Below, piece after piece: positions 32,350 to 40,561 of a stretch of 64,000 nucleotides of DNA. The notes beneath the pieces are model-generated. The model did no database searches. It saw only the letters and a program-made list of their open reading frames with translations, and was not told where the DNA came from. Position 1 is the stretch's first letter, and each line of letters starts with the position of its first letter. This DNA is from Rhodococcus sp. CH91 (GTDB lineage: Bacteria > Actinomycetota > Actinomycetes > Mycobacteriales > Mycobacteriaceae): assembly GCF_022554085.1 (NCBI RefSeq), contig NZ_JAKFYR010000001.1:558001-622000 (forward strand). Direction: 5' to 3'. The translations under genes were made by a program, and so were the position numbers.

Positions 32350-33644
32350 AGCGGATCGGCTCCCAGGACGGGCGGGGCGGTGTCGGGCAGTGCCCCGATC
32401 AGTTCGTGTCCGTGGTCGTCGGTGACGAGATAACTCGCCACGCGTTTGTCCTGCTCGTCGTTGCGGGACGAGGCGGGCGGGATCATGCCGGGCATCATGC
32501 CGAACGGTCGGGCCCCACCGCCGCGCGTCGCGGGTTGCCCCGCTGAGCCGCCACCGGCGGGTGGCGCTCCTGCGACGAGCGGCGAGGGGCTCGCGGGGGA
32601 GAGCGCTCCTCCCGATCCACCCGAGCCCGGCAGGCCGCCGCCCCCATTTCCCCCGACCGTAGAGGAAGGCGAACCGTACGGTTGACCGGTCGATCGGCCG
32701 GGGGCGTGGTCCGCAGGCGATGCGGTGGATGCGGGTGTGGTGGGGGCAGGCTCGTGAGGGCTGCTTCTGCCCGCCTTTACGGTGTCGTCAGCTGTGCCGC
32801 CGACGGTCTCGCCCGGCTGCGGGTCGGCCGTACGGTTTTCGGCTTCGCCGGGCATTCCCGGTGCGCCGGGTCCATGGGTGCGGAGGGGCTCTCCGGCCTC
32901 TCCGGCGAACCTCGTGGGTGTTCCGGACGCGCGGGAACCCTCGATCTCCGAAGCTCCGTATCCGGAGGGTGTCAAGGTGTCGCCGGCGCGATCGGTGGTG
33001 GTGGCGAACGGCGAAGGCAGTACCGGAACGGCTGTGCCGGAGTCGCGGTAGTACGGCTTGTACAGCGCCTCCATCACCCGAACGGCCTGCGTTCGGACAG
33101 CTTCCTCGTGGCGCGCGGCTTCGGCGGCGGCGACGGGATCGAGTGCCTGCAGGAGCAGGGAGGTGTTCGCCGACGGAGGGGGAACGGACGAGCGCACTCG
33201 CTCCCCGACATCGGCGGCGACGCGGAGCTTCTCCGCGGTCGCGCGTGCGGCATCGGACAACTGCTGGGCGGATTCCCCGAAGCGCAGGGTCGCGGCGGCT
33301 GCGGCTTCACCTGCCGCGCCCTCCCAGTGCTGTGCGATCAACGAGCGGATCATGAGCGTGCCCCACGCGACGGTGAAGCTGAATCCCTTTCCCAATTCGG
33401 CCCATTCGGTGGCGAGCGTCGTCATGGCGACGGGGTTGATGCTCTGCGCCAGCCGGTAGATGTCGGCATGTTCCATGCCGTGGAAGTTCTCGAAGGCCGC
33501 GATGTACTCGGCATCCACACCGGCTTCGACACGGGCGGCCAGCCTGTCGTAGTTCGCCTGCCGTCGAGACACCGAGTCGGGTATCGGGGCGTCGACTCCG
33601 AGAGACATCAGTAACCGGTCGGCGATGTTGTCGTTGGTGGACAT
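32346..33644 (-). CDS. PPE-like type VII secretion substrate
   Basis: A 432-residue protein. Residues about 1-165 are helical, with FENFHGMEHADIYRLAQ and an HWEGAAGEAA WxG turn near 108-117. The middle (about 215-395) is a Pro/Gly/Ser/Thr-rich low-complexity region, and a conserved-looking end has RVASYLVTDDHGHELIGALP. This is the layout of rhodococcal/nocardial PPE-domain proteins, though no literal Pro-Pro-Glu N-terminus is present. It overlaps the EspG gene by 4 nt. Expected to be exported by an ESX system encoded elsewhere; no PE partner is seen. Confidence 0.7.
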   Translation of the reverse strand: MSTNDNIADRLLMSLGVDAPIPDSVSRRQANYDRLAARVEAGVDAEYIAAFENFHGMEHADIYRLAQSINPVAMTTLATEWAELGKGFSFTVAWGTLMIRSLIAQHWEGAAGEAAAAATLRFGESAQQLSDAARATAEKLRVAADVGERVRSSVPPPSANTSLLLQALDPVAAAEAARHEEAVRTQAVRVMEALYKPYYRDSGTAVPVLPSPFATTTDRAGDTLTPSGYGASEIEGSRASGTPTRFAGEAGEPLRTHGPGAPGMPGEAENRTADPQPGETVGGTADDTVKAGRSSPHEPAPTTPASTASPADHAPGRSTGQPYGSPSSTVGGNGGGGLPGSGGSGGALSPASPSPLVAGAPPAGGGSAGQPATRGGGARPFGMMPGMIPPASSRNDEQDKRVASYLVTDDHGHELIGALPDTAPPVLGADPL

Positions 33645-33969
33645 GGCAGACAGCTCCCCCTCGCTGTGCTCGTGTCTCGGGAAGCCGACGGCGCGATATC
33701 CCCCTGCCCACGTAGACCCCCCGATCCGATGGTGGCGACGATGCTAACGCACTGATCGGTATTGACAAGCCCGCTACCGCATCGCACGATAAGCAAGCGC
33801 TTAGAAGCGGGCCGACACTCGTCGCGGGCATAGGAAATGCCGAAGGCAGAGTTAGGTCATGGCTCTGAAAGATGCTGTTGTCCAATAATTTCGGCTGCGG
33901 CTTGTTTGTGGACGAGGTGGCGGTCGGCTATACAGTCTCTGTAGGCCCGCCACAGCAAGGAGATGACCT
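33645..33969 (+). promoter_or_regulatory. 325-bp intergenic region with promoter and two palindromes
   Basis: The region separates the PPE-like gene from the SDR pair. TTGTGG (33906-33911), 17 bp and TATACA (33929-33934) form a promoter 36 bp before the SDR start. TACAG-TCT-CTGTA (33931-33943) overlaps its -10, and TAAGC-N4-GCTTA (33790-33803) lies further upstream near a TTGACA (33762-33767). Both palindromes could be operators. The SDR has a good AAGGAGATGACCT ribosome site. I see no gene in the interval. Confidence 0.5.
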
Positions 33970-34731
33970 ATGTCCGTGCTCGACCGCTTCCGTCTCGACG
34001 GCCGCGTCGCCATCGTCACCGGTGCCTCGTCGGGCCTCGGTGTCGCCTTCGCCCGAGGGCTGGCAGAGGCGGGAGCCGACGTCGTGCTCGCCGCGCGCCG
34101 GGTGGACCGCCTGCAGAAGACGGCCGAGCTGGTCCGGGAGGCGGGGAGGCAGGCCGTCACGGTCGAGACCGACATCGCCGATCCCGAACAGGCGCAGCGC
34201 ATGGTCGACCGGGCAGTCGAGGAGCTGGGCCGGGTGGACATCCTCATCAACAACGCGGGGATCGGCACGGCCGTGCCGGCCACCAGGGAGACACCCGACC
34301 AGTTCCGGCAGGTCATCGACATCAACCTCAACGGGTCCTACTGGGCAGCACAGGCTGCGGGCCGGGTGATGCAGCCGGGCAGCGCGATCGTCAACATCTC
34401 GTCGATTCTCGGCCTCACCACCGCGGGTCTGCCCCAGGCCGCCTACTCGGCCAGCAAGGCCGGTGTCATCGGCCTCACCCGGGACCTGGCGCAGCAGTGG
34501 GGCGCACGGAAGGGGATCCGCGTCAACGCCATCGCCCCCGGCTTCTTCCACACCGAGATGACGGACGAGTACCAGCCCGGTTATCTCGATGCCATGAAGC
34601 CGCGGATCATTCTCGGTCGCACTGGAGACCCCGAGGAGATCGCAGCCACCGCGGTATGGCTGGCGTCCGATGCGTCCGCCTACGTCACCGGCCAGACCAT
34701 CGCCGTCGACGGCGGACTCACCATCACCTGA
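33970..34731 (+). CDS. Short-chain dehydrogenase/reductase
   Basis: A 253-residue classical SDR: TGASSGLGVAFA cofactor loop near 18-29, NNAGIGTA near 93-100, serine in NISSILG and the YSASKAG catalytic pair near 158-164, with PGFFHTEMT following. It begins after an AAGGAGATGACCT ribosome site and is 30 nt upstream of a FabG-like gene with which it forms a two-gene operon. Gluconate-5-dehydrogenase-like in general pattern; substrate unknown. Confidence 0.88.
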   Translation: MSVLDRFRLDGRVAIVTGASSGLGVAFARGLAEAGADVVLAARRVDRLQKTAELVREAGRQAVTVETDIADPEQAQRMVDRAVEELGRVDILINNAGIGTAVPATRETPDQFRQVIDINLNGSYWAAQAAGRVMQPGSAIVNISSILGLTTAGLPQAAYSASKAGVIGLTRDLAQQWGARKGIRVNAIAPGFFHTEMTDEYQPGYLDAMKPRIILGRTGDPEEIAATAVWLASDASAYVTGQTIAVDGGLTIT

Positions 34732-34761
34732 CGTCACCACCCACCCTTACGGAGGAACGCA

Positions 34762-35520
34762 ATGAGCACACAGGACCGCACTGCCATCGTCACCGGAGCC
34801 GCACGCGGTATCGGTGCGGCAGTCGCCAAGCGCCTCGCCGATGACGGATATCGGGTCGCCGTTCTCGATCTCGACGAATCTGCATGCAAGGACACCGTTT
34901 CCGCGATCGAGGCCGCCGGTGGCAAGGCGCTGTCCGTGGGCGCCGATGTCTCCGACGAACAATCCGTCACGGCTGCGGTCGAGAAGGTCGTCGCCGAACT
35001 CGGCGAGCCTACGGTACTGATCAACAATGCCGGCATCACCCGCGACAACCTGCTGTTCAAGATGACCGTCGACGACTGGGATGCCGTCATGAACGTGCAC
35101 CTGCGTGGTGCCTTCCTCATGACGCGGGCCGTCCAGCGCTACATGGTCGACGCGAAGTTCGGTCGTATCGTCAACCTGTCGAGCACGTCGGCGCTCGGCA
35201 ATCGCGGCCAGGTCAACTACTCCGCGGCGAAGGCCGGCATGCAGGGCTTCACCAAGACCCTCGCGATCGAACTCGGCAAGTTCGGTGTCACCGCGAACGC
35301 CATCGCCCCGGGCTTCATCGCCACCGAGATGACCGCCGCCACCGCCGAACGCGTCGGCGCGTCGTTCGAGGACTACAAGAAGGCCGCCGCCTCGCAGATC
35401 CCCGTCGCGCGCGTCGGTGAGCCCGAGGACATCGCGCATACCGCATCGTTCCTCGCTTCCGAGGGTGCGGGCTTCGTCTCCGGCCAGGTCATCTACGTGG
35501 CCGGTGGCCCGAAGGACTGA
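34762..35520 (+). CDS. FabG-like 3-oxoacyl reductase (SDR)
   Basis: A 252-residue classical SDR with GAARGIGAAVA near residue 12, NNAGITRDNLLFKM near 91-104, LSSTSALGNRGQVNYSAAK containing the Ser/Tyr/Lys triad, and PGFIATEMT. NNAGITRDNLL is strongly FabG-like, so reduction of a 3-oxoacyl thioester is the likely chemistry. Second gene of the SDR pair; a strong terminator begins 10 nt after its stop. Confidence 0.88.
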   Translation: MSTQDRTAIVTGAARGIGAAVAKRLADDGYRVAVLDLDESACKDTVSAIEAAGGKALSVGADVSDEQSVTAAVEKVVAELGEPTVLINNAGITRDNLLFKMTVDDWDAVMNVHLRGAFLMTRAVQRYMVDAKFGRIVNLSSTSALGNRGQVNYSAAKAGMQGFTKTLAIELGKFGVTANAIAPGFIATEMTAATAERVGASFEDYKKAAASQIPVARVGEPEDIAHTASFLASEGAGFVSGQVIYVAGGPKD

Positions 35521-35529
35521 CCTTCTTCC

Positions 35530-35585
35530 GTACTGCTGCGGCGCCGCCTTCTCCTGATCCGGGAGAGCGGCGCCGCAGTACTTTT
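35530..35585 (+). terminator. Terminator after the FabG-like gene
   Basis: GTACTG plus CGGCGCCGC (35530-35547, with a 3-nt bulge) pairs with GCGGCGCCGCAGTAC ending at 35581. TCTCC/GGAGA continues the stem toward the loop, and TTTT follows at 35582-35585. A long GC-rich hairpin with a T-tract. Confidence 0.85.
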
Positions 35586-35642
35586 CGATCGATATCGAGC
35601 GGAATCGCTCTGCCTGTCGGTCGCCGCGGATACGCTTCCGGC

Positions 35643-35855
35643 ATGAGCGAGAAGGTCAAGGGGCCCGAGTCGTATTTTCCGTCGATCGAGCAGAAGTACG
35701 GCCGTCCGATCGAGGAATGGAAGACGATGATCCGCGCGTCGGATCTCGGCAAACACATGGAACTGGTGAACTGGCTCAAACAGGAACACGGTATGGGCCA
35801 TGGGCACGCCAACGCTCTTGTGGCGCACACCCTGAAGGAGAAGACGGCCGACTGA
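35643..35855 (+). CDS. DUF4287 domain-containing small protein
   Basis: A 70-residue soluble protein with YFPSIEQKYGRPIEEW and NWLKQEHGMGHGHANALVAH, the recognisable DUF4287 pattern (a small helical protein ending with a GxGHANAL motif). It stands alone after the terminator of the FabG-like gene and is convergent with the kinase gene 2 nt away. Function unknown. Confidence 0.85.
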   Translation: MSEKVKGPESYFPSIEQKYGRPIEEWKTMIRASDLGKHMELVNWLKQEHGMGHGHANALVAHTLKEKTAD

Positions 35856-35857
35856 CG

Positions 35858-37195
35858 TCAGCCCCCGTTCCCGTTCCCGTTGTTGCCGTTGCCGTTGTTC
35901 CCTCGGTTCCCGGCGTTGCCGTTGCCGTTGCCGTTGTTTCCGTTGTTTCCTTCGGAATTGCCGTTTCGGTTGCCCGGGCGAGAACCGTTGTCGGACAAGC
36001 CGGGTCCGGTATTCGTCGGCGGTGTGGCAGGAGTGTTCGCGGGGCCGGGTACGACCGGCGGAACCTCCGGTGTCTCGATGACAGTGCTCACCGGAACGCC
36101 CACTGACGCGGTGGGCGCCGAAGGATCGGGAGTGATCGGGACGCGTTGAGGCGCCGAAGCGGAGGTGCCAGGGATGCGTGTCCCGGGCGTCGCCTCGAGC
36201 GGGGTGCCCGTGTCGCGCCCGAAACCGACTGCGATGCCACCCACGGCCATCGCGCCGATGAGGGTCAGGCCCACTGCGAGGCGGACTCCGCGGGGCCGGC
36301 CCTCGTGCACGGGGCTATTCGTCGCGAGCGGTTCGGCGTCGACGGCATCACTCGCACGGAGGCGAGTCGTCACCGCGCCCCGGTGGTCGCCGGGGCCCTG
36401 CAGCATCGCCAGCATCTCGTGCGCGCTGCCGAAACGGTCGGAAGGATCCCGCGACAGCGCCCGCTCGATCACCGCGACGAGTCCCGGAGGTGCGTCCGGG
36501 CGAACGTCGGCGAGTGGTTGCGGCTCTCCGTGGGTGATCTCCCGCGCCAGAGCCAGAATGTTGTCACCGGCGAACGGTCTTCGGCCGCACAGTGCTTCGT
36601 AGCCGACGATGCCGACGGCGTAGAGATCGTCCACCACCGACGCCGGGTGGCCCGTGATCCGGTCCGGGCTCAGATACGCAACGGTCCCCACGAGCTCGCC
36701 GGTACGTGTCAGGTCGTCTCCGACGCTCTTCGCGATACCGAAGTCGGCGACCTTCACGTCACCGTTCTCCTCGATCAGCACGTTCGCCGGTTTGATGTCG
36801 CGGTGGAGTATCCCCGCGGCGTGGGCAACGACGAGGGCTCCGAGGATATCGGCGAGAACTGTATGTACCCGGCCGGCGGGGAGTGGTCCGCGCGCGATGT
36901 CGTCGGCGAGGGTGCGTCCCCGGAGTCTCTCCATGACGAGGTAGGGGCGTCCGTCGTGCTCGCCGGTGTCGTACACGGCGACGATGCAGCGATGGCTCAG
37001 CGCGGCGGCGGCCCGTGCCTCGACCTCGAAACGGCGTCGCACGTCCGGTTTGCCGCCTGCCTCGGGCCGGAGCAGTTTGACCGCGACCGGTCGCTGGAGC
37101 CGGGTGTCCCACGCGTCGTAGATCTCTCCGGTGCCGCCCACGCCGAGTAAGCCGCTCAGCTCGTAACGGCTGCCGAGAACCTTGTGGACGGTCAC
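35858..37195 (-). CDS. Membrane-anchored Ser/Thr protein kinase with Asn/Gly-rich tail
   Basis: A 445-residue Hanks-type kinase. Present are the glycine loop GVGGTGEIYDAW (18-29), Lys40 in VAVK, the HRDIKPANV catalytic loop with Asp133, and DFGIAKS with Asp151, so the kinase is predicted active. A single membrane helix spans about 304-326. Beyond it lies a Thr/Pro-rich region, then a run of Asn-Gly repeats from about 407 to the end, with no PASTA or other sensor domain. Translation starts at GTG 37195. Divergent from a secreted SGNH hydrolase. Substrate and signal unknown. Confidence 0.88.
   Translation of the reverse strand: MTVHKVLGSRYELSGLLGVGGTGEIYDAWDTRLQRPVAVKLLRPEAGGKPDVRRRFEVEARAAAALSHRCIVAVYDTGEHDGRPYLVMERLRGRTLADDIARGPLPAGRVHTVLADILGALVVAHAAGILHRDIKPANVLIEENGDVKVADFGIAKSVGDDLTRTGELVGTVAYLSPDRITGHPASVVDDLYAVGIVGYEALCGRRPFAGDNILALAREITHGEPQPLADVRPDAPPGLVAVIERALSRDPSDRFGSAHEMLAMLQGPGDHRGAVTTRLRASDAVDAEPLATNSPVHEGRPRGVRLAVGLTLIGAMAVGGIAVGFGRDTGTPLEATPGTRIPGTSASAPQRVPITPDPSAPTASVGVPVSTVIETPEVPPVVPGPANTPATPPTNTGPGLSDNGSRPGNRNGNSEGNNGNNGNGNGNAGNRGNNGNGNNGNGNGG
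35862..35972. repeat. Degenerate short repeats coding the Asn/Gly tail of the kinase
   Basis: Units related to CCGTTG and CCGTTGTT recur in tandem through about 110 bp and translate on the minus strand to Asn-Gly dipeptides. Such a tract is prone to length variation by slippage between strains. It is part of the coding sequence, not an independent element. Confidence 0.7.
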
Positions 37196-37350
37196 AGCTC
37201 GACGGTAGCGGTTCGAGGCAATATCGGGCTATGTGCCCTGGTGAAGAGGCATTGTTTCGAGTTTCGCCCCCGAGGTGCACCCCGCACTCGTAACGTGGTT
37301 GTGATCCGCGCCGATCTCACGCTGTGAGAACAAAGCTGGCGGAGGTCGGA

Positions 37351-38220
37351 ATGAAGGCAACAGTGCGGGCCGGGATCGTCGCCGGCGTGGCAGCTGCATC
37401 GATGGTGTGGCCGGTAACCGCGATGAGCGACCCGGGTGCTGACCAAGGCATGCGCTACGTCGCCCTCGGCGACTCGCGTGCGGCCGGACCCTACCTCGAC
37501 GCAGCAGCCATGATCGGGGGCTGTGCCCGCGCGGACGCGGGATATCCGAACCTCGTGGCGGGTTCACTGCAGGCGGTGGCGTTCACGAATGTGGCGTGCA
37601 CCGGTGCGCGGACCGAGAACGTGACGTCGGTTCCCCAACCGACTTCGGTGGGCCCCGTCCCTCCCCAGATCGATTCCGTCACCGCGGACACGAATCTGGT
37701 CACACTGAGCATCGGTGGGAACGACGTCCGGTGGTCGGATCTCGTCTCCTCGTGTTACACCGAACTCCCCGGCGGGGACGCGCAGTGCCGCACCGATCCG
37801 GGCACGGTCTCGCGCATGGATGCCGCGCTCCGGTCGCTCGGACCGAAGGTCACTGCGACTCTCGCTGCCGTTCAGCAGCGTGCTCCGCGCGCACGCGTCC
37901 TGCTTGTCGGGCACGGCGGGGTGTTCGACAATCGCGGTTGCTGGCCCAACATCCCCACCAGCGATGCCGACGCGGTGTTCGTCACGAACTTCTTCTCGCG
38001 CATGAACGGGGTGCTGGCGAACTCCGCAGCCGCGGCGGGTGCCGAGTTCGTCGATGTCACGGTCGGCGCTCGGGGACACGATGCGTGCGCGCCCTCCGAG
38101 CAACGCTGGTACGAGGGGCGGCATTCGCTCTCACTGGCGAGGGCGCTGCATCCCACCGCCGCGGGCATGCGGCACATGGCGCAGCGGGTGGTCGAGGTCG
38201 TGCACCGGACAGCCGGATAG
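37351..38220 (+). CDS. Secreted SGNH/GDSL-family hydrolase
   Basis: A 289-residue exported esterase-like protein. Residues 1-25 form a signal peptide (basic start, hydrophobic core, Ala-rich cleavage region). Block I is ALGDSRAAG with Ser42, block III SIGGNDV near 121-127, and the catalytic His/Asp block is ALHPTAAG near 267. Paired cysteines fit an extracellular location. GGAGG before ATG 37351 supports this start over GTG 37324. Related to the mycobacterial/streptomycete lipases of this fold; substrate unknown. Confidence 0.87.
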   Translation: MKATVRAGIVAGVAAASMVWPVTAMSDPGADQGMRYVALGDSRAAGPYLDAAAMIGGCARADAGYPNLVAGSLQAVAFTNVACTGARTENVTSVPQPTSVGPVPPQIDSVTADTNLVTLSIGGNDVRWSDLVSSCYTELPGGDAQCRTDPGTVSRMDAALRSLGPKVTATLAAVQQRAPRARVLLVGHGGVFDNRGCWPNIPTSDADAVFVTNFFSRMNGVLANSAAAAGAEFVDVTVGARGHDACAPSEQRWYEGRHSLSLARALHPTAAGMRHMAQRVVEVVHRTAG

Positions 38221-38330
38221 TCGCTCACGTTTCCTCCGCGACACTCGGCGGACACGGCGGCGAAAAAGTGCAATGCTGCACTCCACTGCGTGCCCACATC
38301 CGTCGAACCGGTCCTGCGCGGGAGACTCCG

Positions 38331-39743
38331 ATGACGACATACCGACAGTGCCTCCGCGGGGCGAACTACGAGTTCGACGGACTCGTCGACCTGCTCGGCA
38401 AAGCCTCCCCACGACGCTCCGGTGACGAACTTGCCGGATGCGCCGCCACCTCCGACGCCGAACGCGCTGCCGCGCAACTCGTGCTCGCGGACCTTCCGCT
38501 GACCACCTTCCTCACCGAGACGGTCGTCCCGTACGAGACCGACGAAGTGACGCGGCTGATCATCGACACCCACGACTCGACGGCATTCGCCCCGGTGTCG
38601 CACATGACCGTCGGCGAGATGCGCGACCACCTCCTCGAGGTGGCGTCCCGGCCGGATCCGGCCGGGACACTCGCGGCGCTCGCCCCGGGGCTCACGCCGG
38701 AGATGGTGGCTGCCGTCAGCAAGATCATGCGGAACCAGGATCTGATCGCGGTGTCCCGCGCGTCGAGGGTGACCAGCGCGTTCCGCACCACCATCGGGTT
38801 GCCCGGTCGGCTCGCGACACGTCTGCAACCGAACCATCCCGTCGACGATCCACGCGGGGTGGCCGCGTCCGTCCTCGACGGTCTGCTGATGGGATGCGGC
38901 GACGCGGTGGTCGGCATCAACCCGGCGAGCGACTCGCCGCACGCTGTCGCCGACCTGTTATACCTGCTCGACGAGATCCGGCAACGCTTCGACATCCCCA
39001 CCCAGTCGTGTGTGCTCACCCATGTCACCACCATCATCGACCTGATCGGGCAGGGAGCACCTGTCGACCTGGTGTTCCAGTCCGTCGCCGGCACCGAAGG
39101 CGCCAACCGCAGTTTCGGTGTGAACCTCGAGTTGCTGCGGGAGGGCAACGAGGCGGGCAGGTCGTTGCAGCGGGGAACCGTGGGCGACAACGTCATGTAC
39201 TTCGAGACCGGGCAGGGCTCGGCGTTGTCGTCCGGAACCCACATCGGAACCGGCGGCAGACCCGTCGACCAGCAGACTCTCGAAGCACGCGCCTACGGTA
39301 TCGCGCGTCGATTCGATCCGCTGCTCGTCAACACGGTCGTCGGGTTCATCGGTCCCGAATATCTCTACGACGGAAAGCAGATCATCCGAGCAGGACTCGA
39401 GGACCAGTTCTGTGGCACGCTTCTCGGGCTGCCGATGGGGGTGGACGTCTGCTACACCAACCATGCCGAAGCGGACCAGGACGACATGGACACTCTGCTC
39501 ACCCTGTTGGCCGTCGCCGGAACAGCATTCGTCATCACCGTGCCGGGGGCAGATGACGTCATGCTCGGCTATCAGTCGCTGTCCTTCCACGACGCGCTGT
39601 ACGTGCGGGAGGTGGCGGATCTACGACCGGCACCGGAGTTCGAGGACTGGCTGCGCAGGCAAGGCATGGCGGACGACGCCGGTCGCATCGTGCCGGTGGA
39701 CGTCGGGACATCTCCTCTCCGGGCGCTCGGAGGTGCCCTGTGA
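38331..39743 (+). CDS. eutB: Ethanolamine ammonia-lyase, large subunit
   Basis: A 470-residue alpha subunit of the adenosylcobalamin-dependent ethanolamine ammonia-lyase, which makes acetaldehyde and ammonia. MRNQDLIAVSRA, VGINPASDS, FQSVAGTEGANRSFGVNL and YFETGQGSALSS are characteristic EutB segments lining the substrate and cobalamin site. It overlaps eutC by 4 nt. ATG 38331 is the first start that leaves the conserved N-terminus (TYRQCLRG) intact. No microcompartment gene or eutA reactivase is adjacent. Confidence 0.95.
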   Translation: MTTYRQCLRGANYEFDGLVDLLGKASPRRSGDELAGCAATSDAERAAAQLVLADLPLTTFLTETVVPYETDEVTRLIIDTHDSTAFAPVSHMTVGEMRDHLLEVASRPDPAGTLAALAPGLTPEMVAAVSKIMRNQDLIAVSRASRVTSAFRTTIGLPGRLATRLQPNHPVDDPRGVAASVLDGLLMGCGDAVVGINPASDSPHAVADLLYLLDEIRQRFDIPTQSCVLTHVTTIIDLIGQGAPVDLVFQSVAGTEGANRSFGVNLELLREGNEAGRSLQRGTVGDNVMYFETGQGSALSSGTHIGTGGRPVDQQTLEARAYGIARRFDPLLVNTVVGFIGPEYLYDGKQIIRAGLEDQFCGTLLGLPMGVDVCYTNHAEADQDDMDTLLTLLAVAGTAFVITVPGADDVMLGYQSLSFHDALYVREVADLRPAPEFEDWLRRQGMADDAGRIVPVDVGTSPLRALGGAL

Positions 39744-40486
39744 GCGACCTGTGGGACCAACTGCGCCGGCACACCCAGGCTCGAATCGGACTCGGACGCA
39801 CAGGGAACGGCATCCCGACCCGCCGGCATCTGGAGTTCGTGGCAGCACATGCGGAAGCCCGCGACGCCGTGCACGTGCCGCTCGACGCGCCCGCTCTGGC
39901 CGACCGACTGCGCAGACTCGGGCTCGGGGAGCCGTCCATCGTGGAAAGCGCAGCGGGCGATCGCAGTACGTATCTGCGGCGACCCGATCTCGGCCGGCAA
40001 CTCGCCGAGGGAACGGTGCTCCCACGCACGGACACCGATCTCGGTGTCGCGCTGTGCGACGGGTTGTCGTCCACGGCCCTGGAGGCCCACGGCGCAGATC
40101 TGCTCGCGGCGATCACCGGCGCGCTACCCGGACTGACGGTTGCGCCACCGGTGATCGCCACGCAGGCCCGTGTCGCGCTCGGCGACCACATCGGCGAACA
40201 GCTCGGCGTCTCGACGATGCTCGTGATCATCGGCGAACGCCCCGGTCTCTCGGTGGCCGACAGCGTCGGTGTATATCTGACCCACCACCCACAGCCGGGG
40301 CGCAGCGATGCCGAACGCAACTGCGTGTCGAACATCCACCCACCGGACGGGATGAGCTACGAACACGCCGCGCGTGTCGTCGCGGCACTGGTGAACGGTG
40401 CGCGACAGCTGGGAGCCTCGGGGGTGGCCTTGAAGGACACCTCGCGGGACCCCGCGCTGACCGATCCGGATCGGACGATGCTGTAG
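39740..40486 (+). CDS. eutC: Ethanolamine ammonia-lyase, small subunit
   Basis: A 248-residue beta subunit. ARIGLGRTGNGIPTR near 14-28 and GVYLTHHPQPGRSDAERNC near 176-194 are the classic EutC stretches, and NCVSNIHPPDGMSY contacts cobalamin in known structures. It starts at GTG 39740 overlapping the eutB stop. A hairpin begins at its stop codon. Confidence 0.95.
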   Translation: MSDLWDQLRRHTQARIGLGRTGNGIPTRRHLEFVAAHAEARDAVHVPLDAPALADRLRRLGLGEPSIVESAAGDRSTYLRRPDLGRQLAEGTVLPRTDTDLGVALCDGLSSTALEAHGADLLAAITGALPGLTVAPPVIATQARVALGDHIGEQLGVSTMLVIIGERPGLSVADSVGVYLTHHPQPGRSDAERNCVSNIHPPDGMSYEHAARVVAALVNGARQLGASGVALKDTSRDPALTDPDRTML

Positions 40487-40530
40487 AGCGGGTTCGTACG
40501 TTATGCCCGATCCGGAAACGTCGGCCCGCT
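40487..40530 (+). terminator. Probable terminator after eutC
   Basis: AGCGGG (40487-40492) pairs with CCCGCT (40525-40530), and ACGTT pairs with AACGT inside, with short internal loops. It begins immediately after the eutC stop and lies between convergent genes. The interrupted stem makes it weaker than the other terminators here. Confidence 0.45.
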
Positions 40531-40561
40531 TCCTTTCCCGCGGAGCTGCTTTCGGTCGAAA

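Noticed and set aside
35862-35972. CRISPR array suggested by short tandem repeats
   Set aside because: Units are about 6-9 bp, degenerate and in frame; they code the Asn-Gly tail of the kinase, and no spacers exist.
38221-38330. Cobalamin riboswitch upstream of eutB
   Set aside because: Only 110 bp are available and I see no B12-box-like sequence or suitable multi-stem structure.
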